A DNA stretch of 64,000 bases from Luteitalea sp. Its GTDB lineage: Bacteria; Acidobacteriota; Vicinamibacteria; Vicinamibacterales; Vicinamibacteraceae. Positions within the stretch are counted from its first letter, which is position 1. Every line of letters begins with the position of its first letter. The DNA lies in NCBI GenBank assembly GCA_009377495.1, contig WHTZ01000011.1, forward strand, positions 52,443 through 116,442. The letters are read 5' to 3'. Made by a program: the position numbers and the translations under genes. A model generated the notes under the pieces. It saw only the letters and a program-made list of their open reading frames with translations. It did no database searches and was not told where the DNA came from. This document shows positions 17,842-26,278 of this stretch, one piece after another.

Positions 17842-18545
17842 GTGGCGTGTCGATGCCTCTGAGCTGGATGCCTCGGCTTGGTAGCCGCGCGCTGCGTGTG
17901 CTGGCCATCGGCGCACACGCCGACGACATCGAGATTGGCTGTGGCGGAACGATGCTTACATGGCTCGACGATGGTCCGCCGCTCGACGTGACGTGGGTGG
18001 TGTGGGGTGCCGTTGGTGCCCGCGAGCAGGAGGCACGGCGAAGCGCCGACTACTTCCTGCAACGTGCATCGCGGCACCACGTGATCGTCCATGGGTTCAA
18101 GGATGGCTATCTTCCGTACGAGGGCGGGCGGATCAAAGACGAGTTCGAGCGTCTAAAGCTCGAGGTCGAGCCGGACATCGTGTTCACGCATTACCGCGAC
18201 GACCGGCATCAGGATCACCGGGTGGTCTCCGATCTTACGTGGCACACGTTCCGATGCCACACGATTCTCGAGTACGAAGTGCCGAAGTACGACGGCGATC
18301 TTGGAACGCCCAATGTCTTCGTTCCGCTCGCTCGTGAGGTCTGCGACGCCAAGGTGCATGGCCTGCTGACATACTTCCCCAGCCAGGCGGCCAGGCCCTG
18401 GTTCACCTCAGAGACGTTTCTCGGACTGGCCCGGCTCCGGGGAATCGAGGCTGCGGCCTCGGCTGAGTACGCCGAGGCTTTCTATGCGCGTAAATTGCGG
18501 CTGGAGGTCGCCCTTCACGCGCCATCCAGTAAGGCGCCCCTTTAG
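17838..18545 (+). CDS. PIG-L family deacetylase
   Basis: 235 residues. AIGAHADDIEIGCGGT near residue 23 carries the metal-binding AHxDD, and HYRDDRHQDHRVVSD supplies the later HxxH. Such zinc enzymes remove N-acetyl groups from sugars, as in GlcNAc-PI and mycothiol synthesis. The GTG at 17838 overlaps the previous stop. Placed after the nucleotidyltransferase and before acyl-chain genes, it may free an amine that is then acylated. The stop lies in a strong hairpin. Confidence 0.88.
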   Translation: MSGVSMPLSWMPRLGSRALRVLAIGAHADDIEIGCGGTMLTWLDDGPPLDVTWVVWGAVGAREQEARRSADYFLQRASRHHVIVHGFKDGYLPYEGGRIKDEFERLKLEVEPDIVFTHYRDDRHQDHRVVSDLTWHTFRCHTILEYEVPKYDGDLGTPNVFVPLAREVCDAKVHGLLTYFPSQAARPWFTSETFLGLARLRGIEAAASAEYAEAFYARKLRLEVALHAPSSKAPL

Positions 18546-18552
18546 GGGCGCC
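18533..18552 (+). repeat. Hairpin over the PIG-L stop codon
   Basis: A perfect 8-base inverted repeat (GGCGCCCC and GGGGCGCC) with a TTTA loop; the TAG stop starts in the loop. No T-run follows. It may tune readthrough or mRNA stability between the deacetylase and KAS III genes. Confidence 0.6.
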
Positions 18553-18570
18553 ATCCAAGAGATATAGGCG

Positions 18571-19653
18571 ATGGCGCAATCGATCATCAAAGCGGCTTCG
18601 CTCAAGGGCCTCGCGACGTGCGTGCCTGCACGCACGTTCAACAACCTGACCGACACGACCGCCTTTGCCAAGGACGAGGTCCGCAAGGTGGTCGCCATGG
18701 CGGGCGTGACCGAGCGCCGGATTGTCGAAGAGGGAACGTGTAGCACGGATCTCTGTTTCGGGGCAGCCGAGGCCTTGATCGAGAGCCTCGCGTGGGAGCG
18801 CGACTCCATCGATGGGCTCATCATGGTGACGCAGACCCCCGACTACTTCATGCCGTCCTCGAGCTGCGTGCTCCACAAGCGCCTCCGACTGGCGGAGCAC
18901 TGCGCCGCGTTCGATCTCGGCCTGGGGTGCTCCGGGTACATCTACGGGCTCTGGCTGGCCTCGATGATGCTCGAGACCGGTGGCCTGCGGCGTGTGCTAC
19001 TGCTGCACGGTGAGACGCCGACGCTCTACGCGAACGAGAGCGATCGGGCAGTCTCCCTGCTGTTCGGTGATGCCGGCTCGGCGACCGCACTCGAGCGAAG
19101 CGCGGATATCAGCGATGCGAAGTGGTACTTCACGCTCCATACGGATGGCACAGGATACGACGATCTCATCGTCGAGGGTGGCGGCTTTCGCGATCGTTTC
19201 TGCGCCAACAGCCAATCGCACTACGTGAAGATGAATGGGGCGAACGTCTTCAACTTCACGATCAAGGTGATACCACCGCTCATCGACGATACGCTGCGCT
19301 TGGCCAACCGCTCGCGGGAGGAGGTCGACTATTACGTCTTCCATCAATCCAATCGCTTCATCATGAAGCATTTGATGAACAAGTGCGAGTTGCCAGCAGA
19401 GAAGGTGCCAATCATTCTGGAGAAATACGGGAATCCAGGCGGGCCATCGGTTCCCCTGACCATCACGCAGGGACTAGCCCTGGATAACCGCACAGACGCG
19501 CTCTGGCTGATGCTGCTTGGTTACGGCGTGGGCCTGTCCTGGGGCGCGGCGCTTCTCCCCTTGGAACCGGCAACGGTCGTACGCCACGTCGAGTGGTCTT
19601 CGAGCCTGCCTCGCCGAAGCGAAGCGAAGGCGGGCGACGTGAGGACAGCGTGA
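18571..19653 (+). CDS. KAS III-type 3-oxoacyl-ACP synthase (FabH-like)
   Basis: 360 residues with an intact thiolase-fold triad: Cys120 in DLGLGCSGY, His258 in VFHQSN and Asn288 in EKYGNPGGPS. KAS III condenses an acyl-CoA starter with malonyl-ACP. Ketoreductase and ACP genes follow at once, so it likely starts a dedicated short acyl chain for the glycan. The C-terminal tail from about residue 343 is encoded by a GC-rich repeat and is probably not functional. Its stop overlaps the next GTG start. Confidence 0.9.
   Translation: MAQSIIKAASLKGLATCVPARTFNNLTDTTAFAKDEVRKVVAMAGVTERRIVEEGTCSTDLCFGAAEALIESLAWERDSIDGLIMVTQTPDYFMPSSSCVLHKRLRLAEHCAAFDLGLGCSGYIYGLWLASMMLETGGLRRVLLLHGETPTLYANESDRAVSLLFGDAGSATALERSADISDAKWYFTLHTDGTGYDDLIVEGGGFRDRFCANSQSHYVKMNGANVFNFTIKVIPPLIDDTLRLANRSREEVDYYVFHQSNRFIMKHLMNKCELPAEKVPIILEKYGNPGGPSVPLTITQGLALDNRTDALWLMLLGYGVGLSWGAALLPLEPATVVRHVEWSSSLPRRSEAKAGDVRTA
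19604..19635. repeat. Dispersed GC-rich repeat at the KAS III 3' end
   Basis: GCCTGCC (19604-19610) and GGCGGGC (19629-19635) flank CGAAGCGAAGCGAAG; the arms pair with one wobble. I have the impression that similar elements recur in acidobacterial genomes, but could not check. Confidence 0.45.
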
Positions 19654-20420
19654 CGGCGAAGGGATGCTTCCTCGATTTTGGTGGGAAGTGGGTCGTCGTC
19701 ACCGGCGCCTCCTCCGGGATTGGCCGGGCGTGCGCTGTCGAGCTGAGCCGCCACGGCGCGCGCGTGGTGCTGGTGGGACGCAACGACGCGACGCTCGACG
19801 ACGCGCGTACGTCGCTCAACGGCGACGGCCACGAGGTGCTAGCGCTGGATCTCAGTGATCTGTCAGCCATCGGTCCGACCGTTGCCCGACTCGCGAAGCA
19901 GGTTGGGCGGCTTTACGGCCTATGCCATGCCGCCGGTATCGTCGTGACCAGCCCGCTCAGCACGAGCACGGTCGACGTCGTGCAATCGATGATGACGGTC
20001 AACGTGCAGGCGGGATTGGAGCTCGCGCGTCACGTGACGCGGCGCAACGTCATGGAGCCAGACGCCGGAAGCCTGCTGTTCCTCTCATCGATCTACGGCC
20101 GCGTCGGCGCAGCGGGCGAGACAGGCTATTGCGCCACCAAGGGAGCTATTGCTGCAGCCGTGCGCGCCATGGCCATTGAGCTCGCGCGTCGCAACATCCG
20201 CGTAAACTCGATCTCGCCCGGCCTGGTCAAGACGCCCATGACGGATAAAGCGCTTGGCCCTCTGACGAGTGAACAGGTGTCAGCGCTCGAGCAGAAATAC
20301 CCCTTGGGCCCAGGCACGCCGAGCGATGTCGCGCGCGCCGCGGTGTTCTTGCTCGCCCCGGCCACGGCCTGGATCACGGGCACTGATCTGGCCGTCGACG
20401 GGGGCTATTCTGCCCAGTAG
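19650..20420 (+). CDS. SDR ketoreductase (FabG-like)
   Basis: 256 residues from the GTG at 19650, which overlaps the KAS III stop. VVVTGASSGIGRA gives the NADP motif (about 15-27) and YCATKG the catalytic Tyr-x3-Lys. SISPGLVKTPM and the end ITGTDLAVDGGYSAQ are typical of FabG. It likely reduces the 3-oxoacyl-ACP made by the KAS III next door. Starting instead at 19593 would run inside the previous gene and was rejected. SDRs are diverse, so the substrate is inferred from context. Confidence 0.85.
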   Translation: MTAKGCFLDFGGKWVVVTGASSGIGRACAVELSRHGARVVLVGRNDATLDDARTSLNGDGHEVLALDLSDLSAIGPTVARLAKQVGRLYGLCHAAGIVVTSPLSTSTVDVVQSMMTVNVQAGLELARHVTRRNVMEPDAGSLLFLSSIYGRVGAAGETGYCATKGAIAAAVRAMAIELARRNIRVNSISPGLVKTPMTDKALGPLTSEQVSALEQKYPLGPGTPSDVARAAVFLLAPATAWITGTDLAVDGGYSAQ

Positions 20421-20440
20421 GGCGCGGATTCAGCCGCGCC
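20421..20440 (+). repeat. Hairpin between ketoreductase and ACP genes
   Basis: GGCGCGG and CCGCGCC with a 6-base loop start right after the ketoreductase stop. No T-run follows, so it may adjust ACP levels rather than end transcription. Confidence 0.5.
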
Positions 20441-20461
20441 GGCGTGGAGAGGATCGCACGT

Positions 20462-20755
20462 ATGACCACTGAGCAGGCACATTCACCCAGGGCAATCTCG
20501 GTCGACGAGGCGCTCGCCTGGGTGGCAGAGATGTTCGAGGAGCCGAGGGAGAATGTCCAAGCGGCCACACCGCGTGACGAGATCCCCGCCTGGGACTCAC
20601 TGGGCCAGCTCGTCCTGATGGCACAGCTCGACGAGCGGTTTGGTATCCGCCTGACCGAGGCTGAGCTGCCTGGACTCAAATCGGTGCAAGATATCCTAGA
20701 CGTGTTGCAGAGGCATGACCGTCTCACAGACGGCTCACTCCGGACATCCGCGTGA
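20462..20755 (+). CDS. Acyl carrier protein
   Basis: 97 residues. The phosphopantetheine site is Ser46 in IPAWDSLGQLVLM, followed by LDERFGIRLTEAEL and a helix SVQDILDVLQRH, the usual four-helix ACP layout. It would carry the acyl chain built by the KAS III and ketoreductase upstream. ATG at 20462 was chosen over one at 20444 in the hairpin-proximal spacer. It overlaps the GNAT gene by 41 bases. Confidence 0.9.
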   Translation: MTTEQAHSPRAISVDEALAWVAEMFEEPRENVQAATPRDEIPAWDSLGQLVLMAQLDERFGIRLTEAELPGLKSVQDILDVLQRHDRLTDGSLRTSA

Positions 20756-21914
20756 ACGCGCCCTCGTCTTCTCAACCGACGTGTCTTGGTCACTTGAACA
20801 GCTCGGGCCGTACGTGAGTCAGGGCCTGGGTATCCCCTACGAGCGCCTCCTCCAAGCGTTTCGGCCCGCCACCGCCGCAGACCTACCCGGCATTCTCGAT
20901 TTGCGTCGGGCCGTGATCGGGAACGGCTGTTGGTGGGATGATGAGGCGTTCGTTCGCTGGCGATACTTCAACGCCCAGATCGCGGCGGATCCAACGCCGT
21001 ATTGGGTCTTCGAAAAGGGGCACGAGATCATTGGCGGCATGGGGCTCGAGCCCGTGGTGCTCGTGGTGGATGGTCAGGCACACAACGCGACGCGCACGCT
21101 CGATATCATGGTGCGTCCAGATTTCGACGGTCGCGGCCTGGGCGCCCTGATGAACATGGTGATCTTCAAGCACTATCCAATCACGCTCGTCACGGGCAGC
21201 AACCGACGCTCGCACAAGCTCATCTCCCGCATGTTCGAGCAGGCGCTCGAGTTTCGCGTGTGGAAGATGCTCGTCCGGAGCCGCGACGTCGTGGAGCGAC
21301 ACGCGAGCTTAGGGCCGCTGACCGGGCCCGCTGCTGCAGCTGGTGATATTCTGCTGAGCCTCGAGCGCACGCTGCGCCGCAAGCGACTCCCACCCCATCT
21401 GGAGCTGCGCGAGCTGAGCGAGTTCGACGCGCATGTAAGGACGCTCAGTCGGGAGCCAGAGGGGGAAGGTCAGATCGTGGTGCGGCGCAGCCCCGAGTAT
21501 CTGAACTGGCGCTTCGCGCACAATCCCCGATGTAAGTACCGCATCCTTGGAGGGTTCGTCAAAGGGCGTCTCGTCGGATATGTCGTCACGCGCCTGAATT
21601 TGGCGCGACCGAATCCCCGGAGGGAAGCGGACATCGCAGACTGGCTCGCGGTGCCCACGATTGAGAACGGGGTCTCCCCACTCCCCTTCCTCATGCGCGC
21701 CGCCGTTGACCAGCTCGTTCAGGATGGCGCCCGGCTCGTTCGCTGTATGGCCTTCGGCGCGAGCGTCGCTCCCCTGATGGACGCGAGCGGCTTTCGTCGT
21801 CGGCCCGATGAACGACTTCCCTTCTTCGTCCGGGCCAGCGTAGGCGCATTGCACAAGCGCTTGGCTTCCGGTGAAGGGTGGTTCTTGACAAGTTGTGACT
21901 TCGACGTGGAATAG
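20715..21914 (+). CDS. GNAT family acyltransferase
   Basis: 399 residues. An acyl-binding core is visible: FRPATAADLPGILDLRR, then TLDIMVRPDFDGRGLGALMNM (GNAT motif A, with the R-G-L-G loop) and a second half with FRRALxx-free low-similarity sequence. It probably moves an acyl group from ACP or CoA to a sugar amine or hydroxyl. It overlaps the ACP gene, which fits a coupled acyl carrier and transferase. The second half (about 240-399) may be a duplicated GNAT fold. Start is uncertain within the overlap. Confidence 0.75.
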   Translation: MTVSQTAHSGHPRERALVFSTDVSWSLEQLGPYVSQGLGIPYERLLQAFRPATAADLPGILDLRRAVIGNGCWWDDEAFVRWRYFNAQIAADPTPYWVFEKGHEIIGGMGLEPVVLVVDGQAHNATRTLDIMVRPDFDGRGLGALMNMVIFKHYPITLVTGSNRRSHKLISRMFEQALEFRVWKMLVRSRDVVERHASLGPLTGPAAAAGDILLSLERTLRRKRLPPHLELRELSEFDAHVRTLSREPEGEGQIVVRRSPEYLNWRFAHNPRCKYRILGGFVKGRLVGYVVTRLNLARPNPRREADIADWLAVPTIENGVSPLPFLMRAAVDQLVQDGARLVRCMAFGASVAPLMDASGFRRRPDERLPFFVRASVGALHKRLASGEGWFLTSCDFDVE

Positions 21915-21921
21915 TGCCGAT

Positions 21922-23193
21922 ATGAGCACGCCGCTCCCCGCACTCGTGGTCAAGGCAGCCAAGCTCGCGCGCGAGCCCGAGCGTGCGGTCCTTTCGGCCG
22001 ATATCCAGGCCGACGGACTTTCAATGCCCGCGTCGATCTGGTTCGAGGTGGCCCCGCGATTTGGAGACGGGCTCGCAGCAAACGGCGATCCGTTCCTGCC
22101 GCCCATCCTCATGCGGGCCATGCGCGAGGGGCGACAAGTGGTCGTCGAAGACTCGCTGTCCGCGCTCCTGGCCGCCACAATGCCCCGGGTGATGGACATG
22201 CAGGCCTCCTGGAGCAGAGACGCCCCCGTCTCCCTCCGCCCCGTACCCTTGGCCGTTTCGCCCACGTCCCGGACCGAGCGTGGACCTGCCGCCGCCGCCT
22301 TCTTCAGCGGAGGCGTCGATTCTTTTTACACGCTCCTCAGGAATCGGGCGCGGTATCCGCGCTCCGACAGCCGGGCGATCTCCCACCTCATCGTGATCCA
22401 CGGCCTCGACGTGAAGCTGGACGACACCACGTTGTTCGGCCAGGTCGAGGCGACCGCCGAGGCAGTCGCGAAGGCAGTGGGAGCGCACGTCGTCACGGTG
22501 CGGACCAACGTTCGGCAGGTGGTCAGCGGGGTCGACTGGAACCTACACGCACATGGCGCGACGTTGGCGAGCGTCGCCCTTGCGCTTTCTCGTCTCTTCC
22601 ACACCGTGTTCCTTGGATCGAGCCTCCCCTTTCTCGAGCTGCGCCCCTGGGGCTCGCATCCGGGGCTCGATCCGTTGTGGTCCACGGAAAGTCTGGAAAT
22701 CGTCCATGACGGCGCAGAAGCCAATCGCGCGGACAAGATCGAGTATCTGGCAGGTTCCCCCTTGGCACTCAACTACCTGCGGGTTTGCTGGAGGAACTCC
22801 GAAGGGGCTTACAACTGCGGGCGCTGCGAGAAATGCCTACGCACCATGGTCGTCCTCGAGCTCGCTGGTGTGCTCGACCAGGCCAAGACCTTTCCGCCGC
22901 GGGTCCCGCCTGCGCACGTCCGCGCTCTGGCAATCCCTCCCGAGTTCGCGCGCCGCTGGTATCCGGCGCTCGAACGGTCGCGGCGGTCGGAGCACCATCG
23001 CGAGCTCATGGAGGCCATCGAGCACGCCATCGACCGAGGTCGCAGGGCCGCGGAGGCTCGTGGCACCCTCGAGGCGGCTATTTGGCGCTATCTGAAATAC
23101 GTCGGGGTCACACCCGCCCACATCAAGGCCGCGGACCGGCGACTCCTCGGCGGCGCGCTGACCGCATTCCGCCGTGCGCTCCGGCACGGGTGA
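21922..23193 (+). CDS. QueC-like ATP-pyrophosphatase (substrate unknown)
   Basis: 423 residues. FFSGGVDSFYTLL (SGGVDS at 129-134) is the ATP-pyrophosphatase loop. Cysteines at 289, 299, 302 and 305 (CWRNSEGAYNCGRCEKC) form a C-x9-C-x2-C-x2-C zinc site like that of QueC, the enzyme that converts a carboxylate to an amide and then a nitrile. About 120 residues precede the ATP loop, unlike QueC. Here it stands in a glycan operon beside an asparagine-synthase-like gene, so it may amidate a sugar acid. True deazaguanine synthesis is unlikely without other que genes. ATG at 21922. Confidence 0.7.
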   Translation: MSTPLPALVVKAAKLAREPERAVLSADIQADGLSMPASIWFEVAPRFGDGLAANGDPFLPPILMRAMREGRQVVVEDSLSALLAATMPRVMDMQASWSRDAPVSLRPVPLAVSPTSRTERGPAAAAFFSGGVDSFYTLLRNRARYPRSDSRAISHLIVIHGLDVKLDDTTLFGQVEATAEAVAKAVGAHVVTVRTNVRQVVSGVDWNLHAHGATLASVALALSRLFHTVFLGSSLPFLELRPWGSHPGLDPLWSTESLEIVHDGAEANRADKIEYLAGSPLALNYLRVCWRNSEGAYNCGRCEKCLRTMVVLELAGVLDQAKTFPPRVPPAHVRALAIPPEFARRWYPALERSRRSEHHRELMEAIEHAIDRGRRAAEARGTLEAAIWRYLKYVGVTPAHIKAADRRLLGGALTAFRRALRHG

Positions 23194-23274
23194 ATGGTGA
23201 CCGGTCCCGGATTATTCCACTTATGGAAATGTCCGTTCACACGCCGTGCCATTCGCGGTTCGTGGAAGGATGCC

Positions 23275-25077
23275 ATGAACTACGTTGTGCTGATCGACCC
23301 TCACGATGAGCGGCGGAGGGCCTTCATCGAGTCCTGGCGCGCCGGCATCGCACCGATCTCTGGACTGGTCGTCGGAGAGCTCCACGCCGGCGCCTGTTCC
23401 GTATTGTGGGCCGTCGGCCCCAAGACGCTTGTCGACGCCGTACAAAACGAGGGCGGCTGTGCCGTCATCTTCGGCGTGGCCCACGACGAGGGAAGGGCGA
23501 CCCGCGCCACAGAATTGCTACGACAGGGTCCGGCGGCGGCTGCGCCGGCGCTTGACGGGTTGCACGTATGCATCACCTCCGACGGCCGTGCGCTTCGCGT
23601 CAGTTGCGACGTGCTGGGCATTCTGCCGGTCTTTTTTGGGGAGTTTTCGGACGGGGCTGTCGTGGCCTCGAGCCCAGAGCTCTTCAAGGGTCACCCCAGC
23701 ATTCACCTCTCGTTCGATCCCGCCGGGTTAGTCGGCCTCTTGATGACGACGCACTCGATGGGTGGACGAACGTTGTTTCGCCAAGTGCGCCGCGCACAAG
23801 CTGGTCACCTGCTCCGCTGGTCACCAGAGACGGGCTTTCGAGAGTCGAGTCACTACCGGATCCCCGAGCAGGTCGAGATCATCGACGCCCCGCTCGCCGA
23901 GATGGTCGATAGCGTTGATGGCGTGCTGGACCACGCCGTGCGTAGCACGCTTCTCAATACTGGAGAACAGACGGGCATGCTGCTCTCCGGCGGCCTCGAT
24001 TCCCGTTTGCTGGCCGGCTACCTCCACAGGCAATCGCGGCAGGTCCACGCGGTGACACTGGGCGTACCGAACGACTTCGAGATGCAGTGCGCACGTGCCG
24101 TGGCGGCTCGGTGCGGGTTCTCGCAACAGGTCGCGGAGATCGACCCGCGCAGCTATCCCGATCTCGCGCAGCTCCAGTCGCGGTGGGAGCATGGCCTGAA
24201 CGGCTTTGCGAACGTCGGTGCCTGGGGTCTGCGGCCAATCCTCGAGGATATCAACGCGCCACTTCTCATGACGGGTTACGTGATGGGCGCAATCCTCGGG
24301 GGCGCTCATATCCCGTGGGCGTTTGGCGGATCGCCAGAGGAGCGGGGGTTCCCGAAAATGTGGCGGTGGGTCCGCAGATGGGGCCTTGCGAACGAAGCGA
24401 TTGTCCGTCTGATCCGACCCGACGTTCTTGGCAGCACACTTCACGACATCACCGAGGAAACTCGCGACGCGTACCGCTCCTACGCCACTCGCGAGAGCCG
24501 CCGGGCCTGGATATTCGACCTGCATCACCGAGAGCGCTTCCACGTTGGGCGCAACCTGTGGCTGCTCGGCTTCTCCACGTGGCCTTCCGCACCAGCCTTG
24601 AACCGCGCCGTTCTGTCCGCTGCGGCGAGCGTGCCCGCCGCACTGCTGTGCGATCGCTGGTTGCAGCGCGAGATCTGCGTGCGCAAGTTCCGTCGTCTGG
24701 CTGAGCTGCCGCTCGATCGGAACAGTGGCAACACCTCACCGCTCGTGGAGCCGCCCTACTCATACTCCACGCGAATCGCGCGGCACTTCACGTACCCCAT
24801 TCGACGAACAGTGTGCTATCTCCAGTCCAGACTCAATCCCGGCCATGAAAGACGACGCTATTATCGAGTGTACGATTACAATAACAGCGGCTGGCAAGCC
24901 GTGCGGGAGCTGGCAGAGGAAGGCCTCGCTCATACCTCCGCGATTCTCAATCCAACGGTCGCGCGCGAGGTCGTGGGACGGCCGGACGCGCGGCTGAAGG
25001 TCAACGATCTGATCATGGATACGGCGGGCGCCAAGGCTCTGGTTGGCTTCCTTCTATGGAGCAAGGTCAATCTCTAG
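23275..25077 (+). CDS. Asparagine-synthase-like protein lacking the glutaminase cysteine
   Basis: 600 residues from ATG at 23275. The start MNYVVLIDPHDE lacks the Cys2 needed for glutamine hydrolysis. The synthase half has GMLLSGGLDSRLLAGYL (SGGLDS at 238-243). Such Cys-less relatives, for example beta-lactam synthetase, activate a carboxylate with ATP and join it to an amine. It may form an amide on the glycan or on an acyl substituent. It follows the QueC-like gene by 81 bases. An ORF from 23194 would add an unlikely extension. Confidence 0.75.
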   Translation: MNYVVLIDPHDERRRAFIESWRAGIAPISGLVVGELHAGACSVLWAVGPKTLVDAVQNEGGCAVIFGVAHDEGRATRATELLRQGPAAAAPALDGLHVCITSDGRALRVSCDVLGILPVFFGEFSDGAVVASSPELFKGHPSIHLSFDPAGLVGLLMTTHSMGGRTLFRQVRRAQAGHLLRWSPETGFRESSHYRIPEQVEIIDAPLAEMVDSVDGVLDHAVRSTLLNTGEQTGMLLSGGLDSRLLAGYLHRQSRQVHAVTLGVPNDFEMQCARAVAARCGFSQQVAEIDPRSYPDLAQLQSRWEHGLNGFANVGAWGLRPILEDINAPLLMTGYVMGAILGGAHIPWAFGGSPEERGFPKMWRWVRRWGLANEAIVRLIRPDVLGSTLHDITEETRDAYRSYATRESRRAWIFDLHHRERFHVGRNLWLLGFSTWPSAPALNRAVLSAAASVPAALLCDRWLQREICVRKFRRLAELPLDRNSGNTSPLVEPPYSYSTRIARHFTYPIRRTVCYLQSRLNPGHERRRYYRVYDYNNSGWQAVRELAEEGLAHTSAILNPTVAREVVGRPDARLKVNDLIMDTAGAKALVGFLLWSKVNL

Positions 25078-25176
25078 TGTCCTGTCCGCCTCGACTGGAT
25101 GGTCCCTCTCCTATTGGGCCCTTCTCATCCCCGTCCTGCTGCAGAAACATGCCGAGCTAACGCTGCCGTTTATCCC

Positions 25177-26241
25177 ATGACCGCCCGGACACGGATGCCA
25201 GCCGCTTGGCGCGCACACCTAAAAGCAACGATTGAAACAGCGCTCGATCCGTTCATCACGCCCTTTTCCGAGTGTGCGTTGGTTGACTTTCCAACCTATC
25301 CGAACGTAGGCGATCATGCTATATGGCTTGGCACGGTGGATTATCTGCGATCGCGAGGCGTGAGGATCAAATATATATGTCATCCACTGAATTACTCAGC
25401 CTCTGAGCTGAGAAGAACGGTAAGACAAGGTCCCATCGTGATCCAAGGTGGCGGCAACTTTGGAGATCTGTGGCAAGATCACCAACTGCTTCGAGAGCGC
25501 ATCGTCCAGAATTTCCCTGACAAGGCCATTATTCAGCTTCCTCAATCCATCCACTTTGCGAGCCAGACAAACCTCCAGCGAGCACGTTCCATATTCAATG
25601 CTCACCCCAACCTTCTGCTGTTCGTCAGAGACCAACCCAGTCTAGCATTCGCGCAAAGTCATTTCTCCTGCAAGGTAAGGCTCTGTCCGGATCTAGCATT
25701 CTTGATGCGGCATGACCGCTTGGTACGAGCGGAGTCACAGCCGGGTATGATCGTATATCTGTCGAGAGGCGATAAGGAAGCCGCAACGGATAAGCTAGGC
25801 GCTGAGCTTGCCGTAGCTGGTCTGGTCGTCGTAGATTGGGTCAAGCGTCAGCCATCGAAATGGAAGCAAGCCTATGAAGCAACCCGCCGTCCGCGTTGGG
25901 GGCCTCGGTTGGTCCGAATGCTGCAACGAATTCCTACCTTGACATCTGGGAACCAGAAGCGTCGACTGTACGCGGCTAACAGAATGGCACAGGAACGGCT
26001 TGACTATGGATGCCGCCTGCTGGGTGCGGGACAGGTAGTCGTCACAGACCGCCTGCACGCACATATTCTGGCGACCTGCTTGGACCTTCCGAATGTCGTG
26101 TTCGATAACTCCTACGGCAAAGTGGCTGCATTTGTGCAGGAATGGACTCGGGACATCCCGGGAGTATCCCTTTGTAACGGCGAAGAAGAAGCGATACGCA
26201 AGGCGCAGGAGATTCGGTCGTCAATGTCCGGCGGCGGCTAG
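25177..26241 (+). CDS. Polysaccharide pyruvyl transferase family protein
   Basis: 354 residues. DFPTYPNVGDHAIWLG, GPIVIQGGGNFGDLW, LPQSIHF and VTDRLHAHILATCLDLPNVVFDN match the pyruvyl transferase family, which adds a pyruvate ketal from phosphoenolpyruvate to a sugar. The region is somewhat more AT-rich than its neighbours. ATG at 25177 leaves a 99-base gap from the previous gene. It predicts an acidic, pyruvylated glycan. Confidence 0.88.
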   Translation: MTARTRMPAAWRAHLKATIETALDPFITPFSECALVDFPTYPNVGDHAIWLGTVDYLRSRGVRIKYICHPLNYSASELRRTVRQGPIVIQGGGNFGDLWQDHQLLRERIVQNFPDKAIIQLPQSIHFASQTNLQRARSIFNAHPNLLLFVRDQPSLAFAQSHFSCKVRLCPDLAFLMRHDRLVRAESQPGMIVYLSRGDKEAATDKLGAELAVAGLVVVDWVKRQPSKWKQAYEATRRPRWGPRLVRMLQRIPTLTSGNQKRRLYAANRMAQERLDYGCRLLGAGQVVVTDRLHAHILATCLDLPNVVFDNSYGKVAAFVQEWTRDIPGVSLCNGEEEAIRKAQEIRSSMSGGG

Positions 26242-26278
26242 AGCTAGAGTACAGTAGCCACGCGTAGCGAACTGGTCA

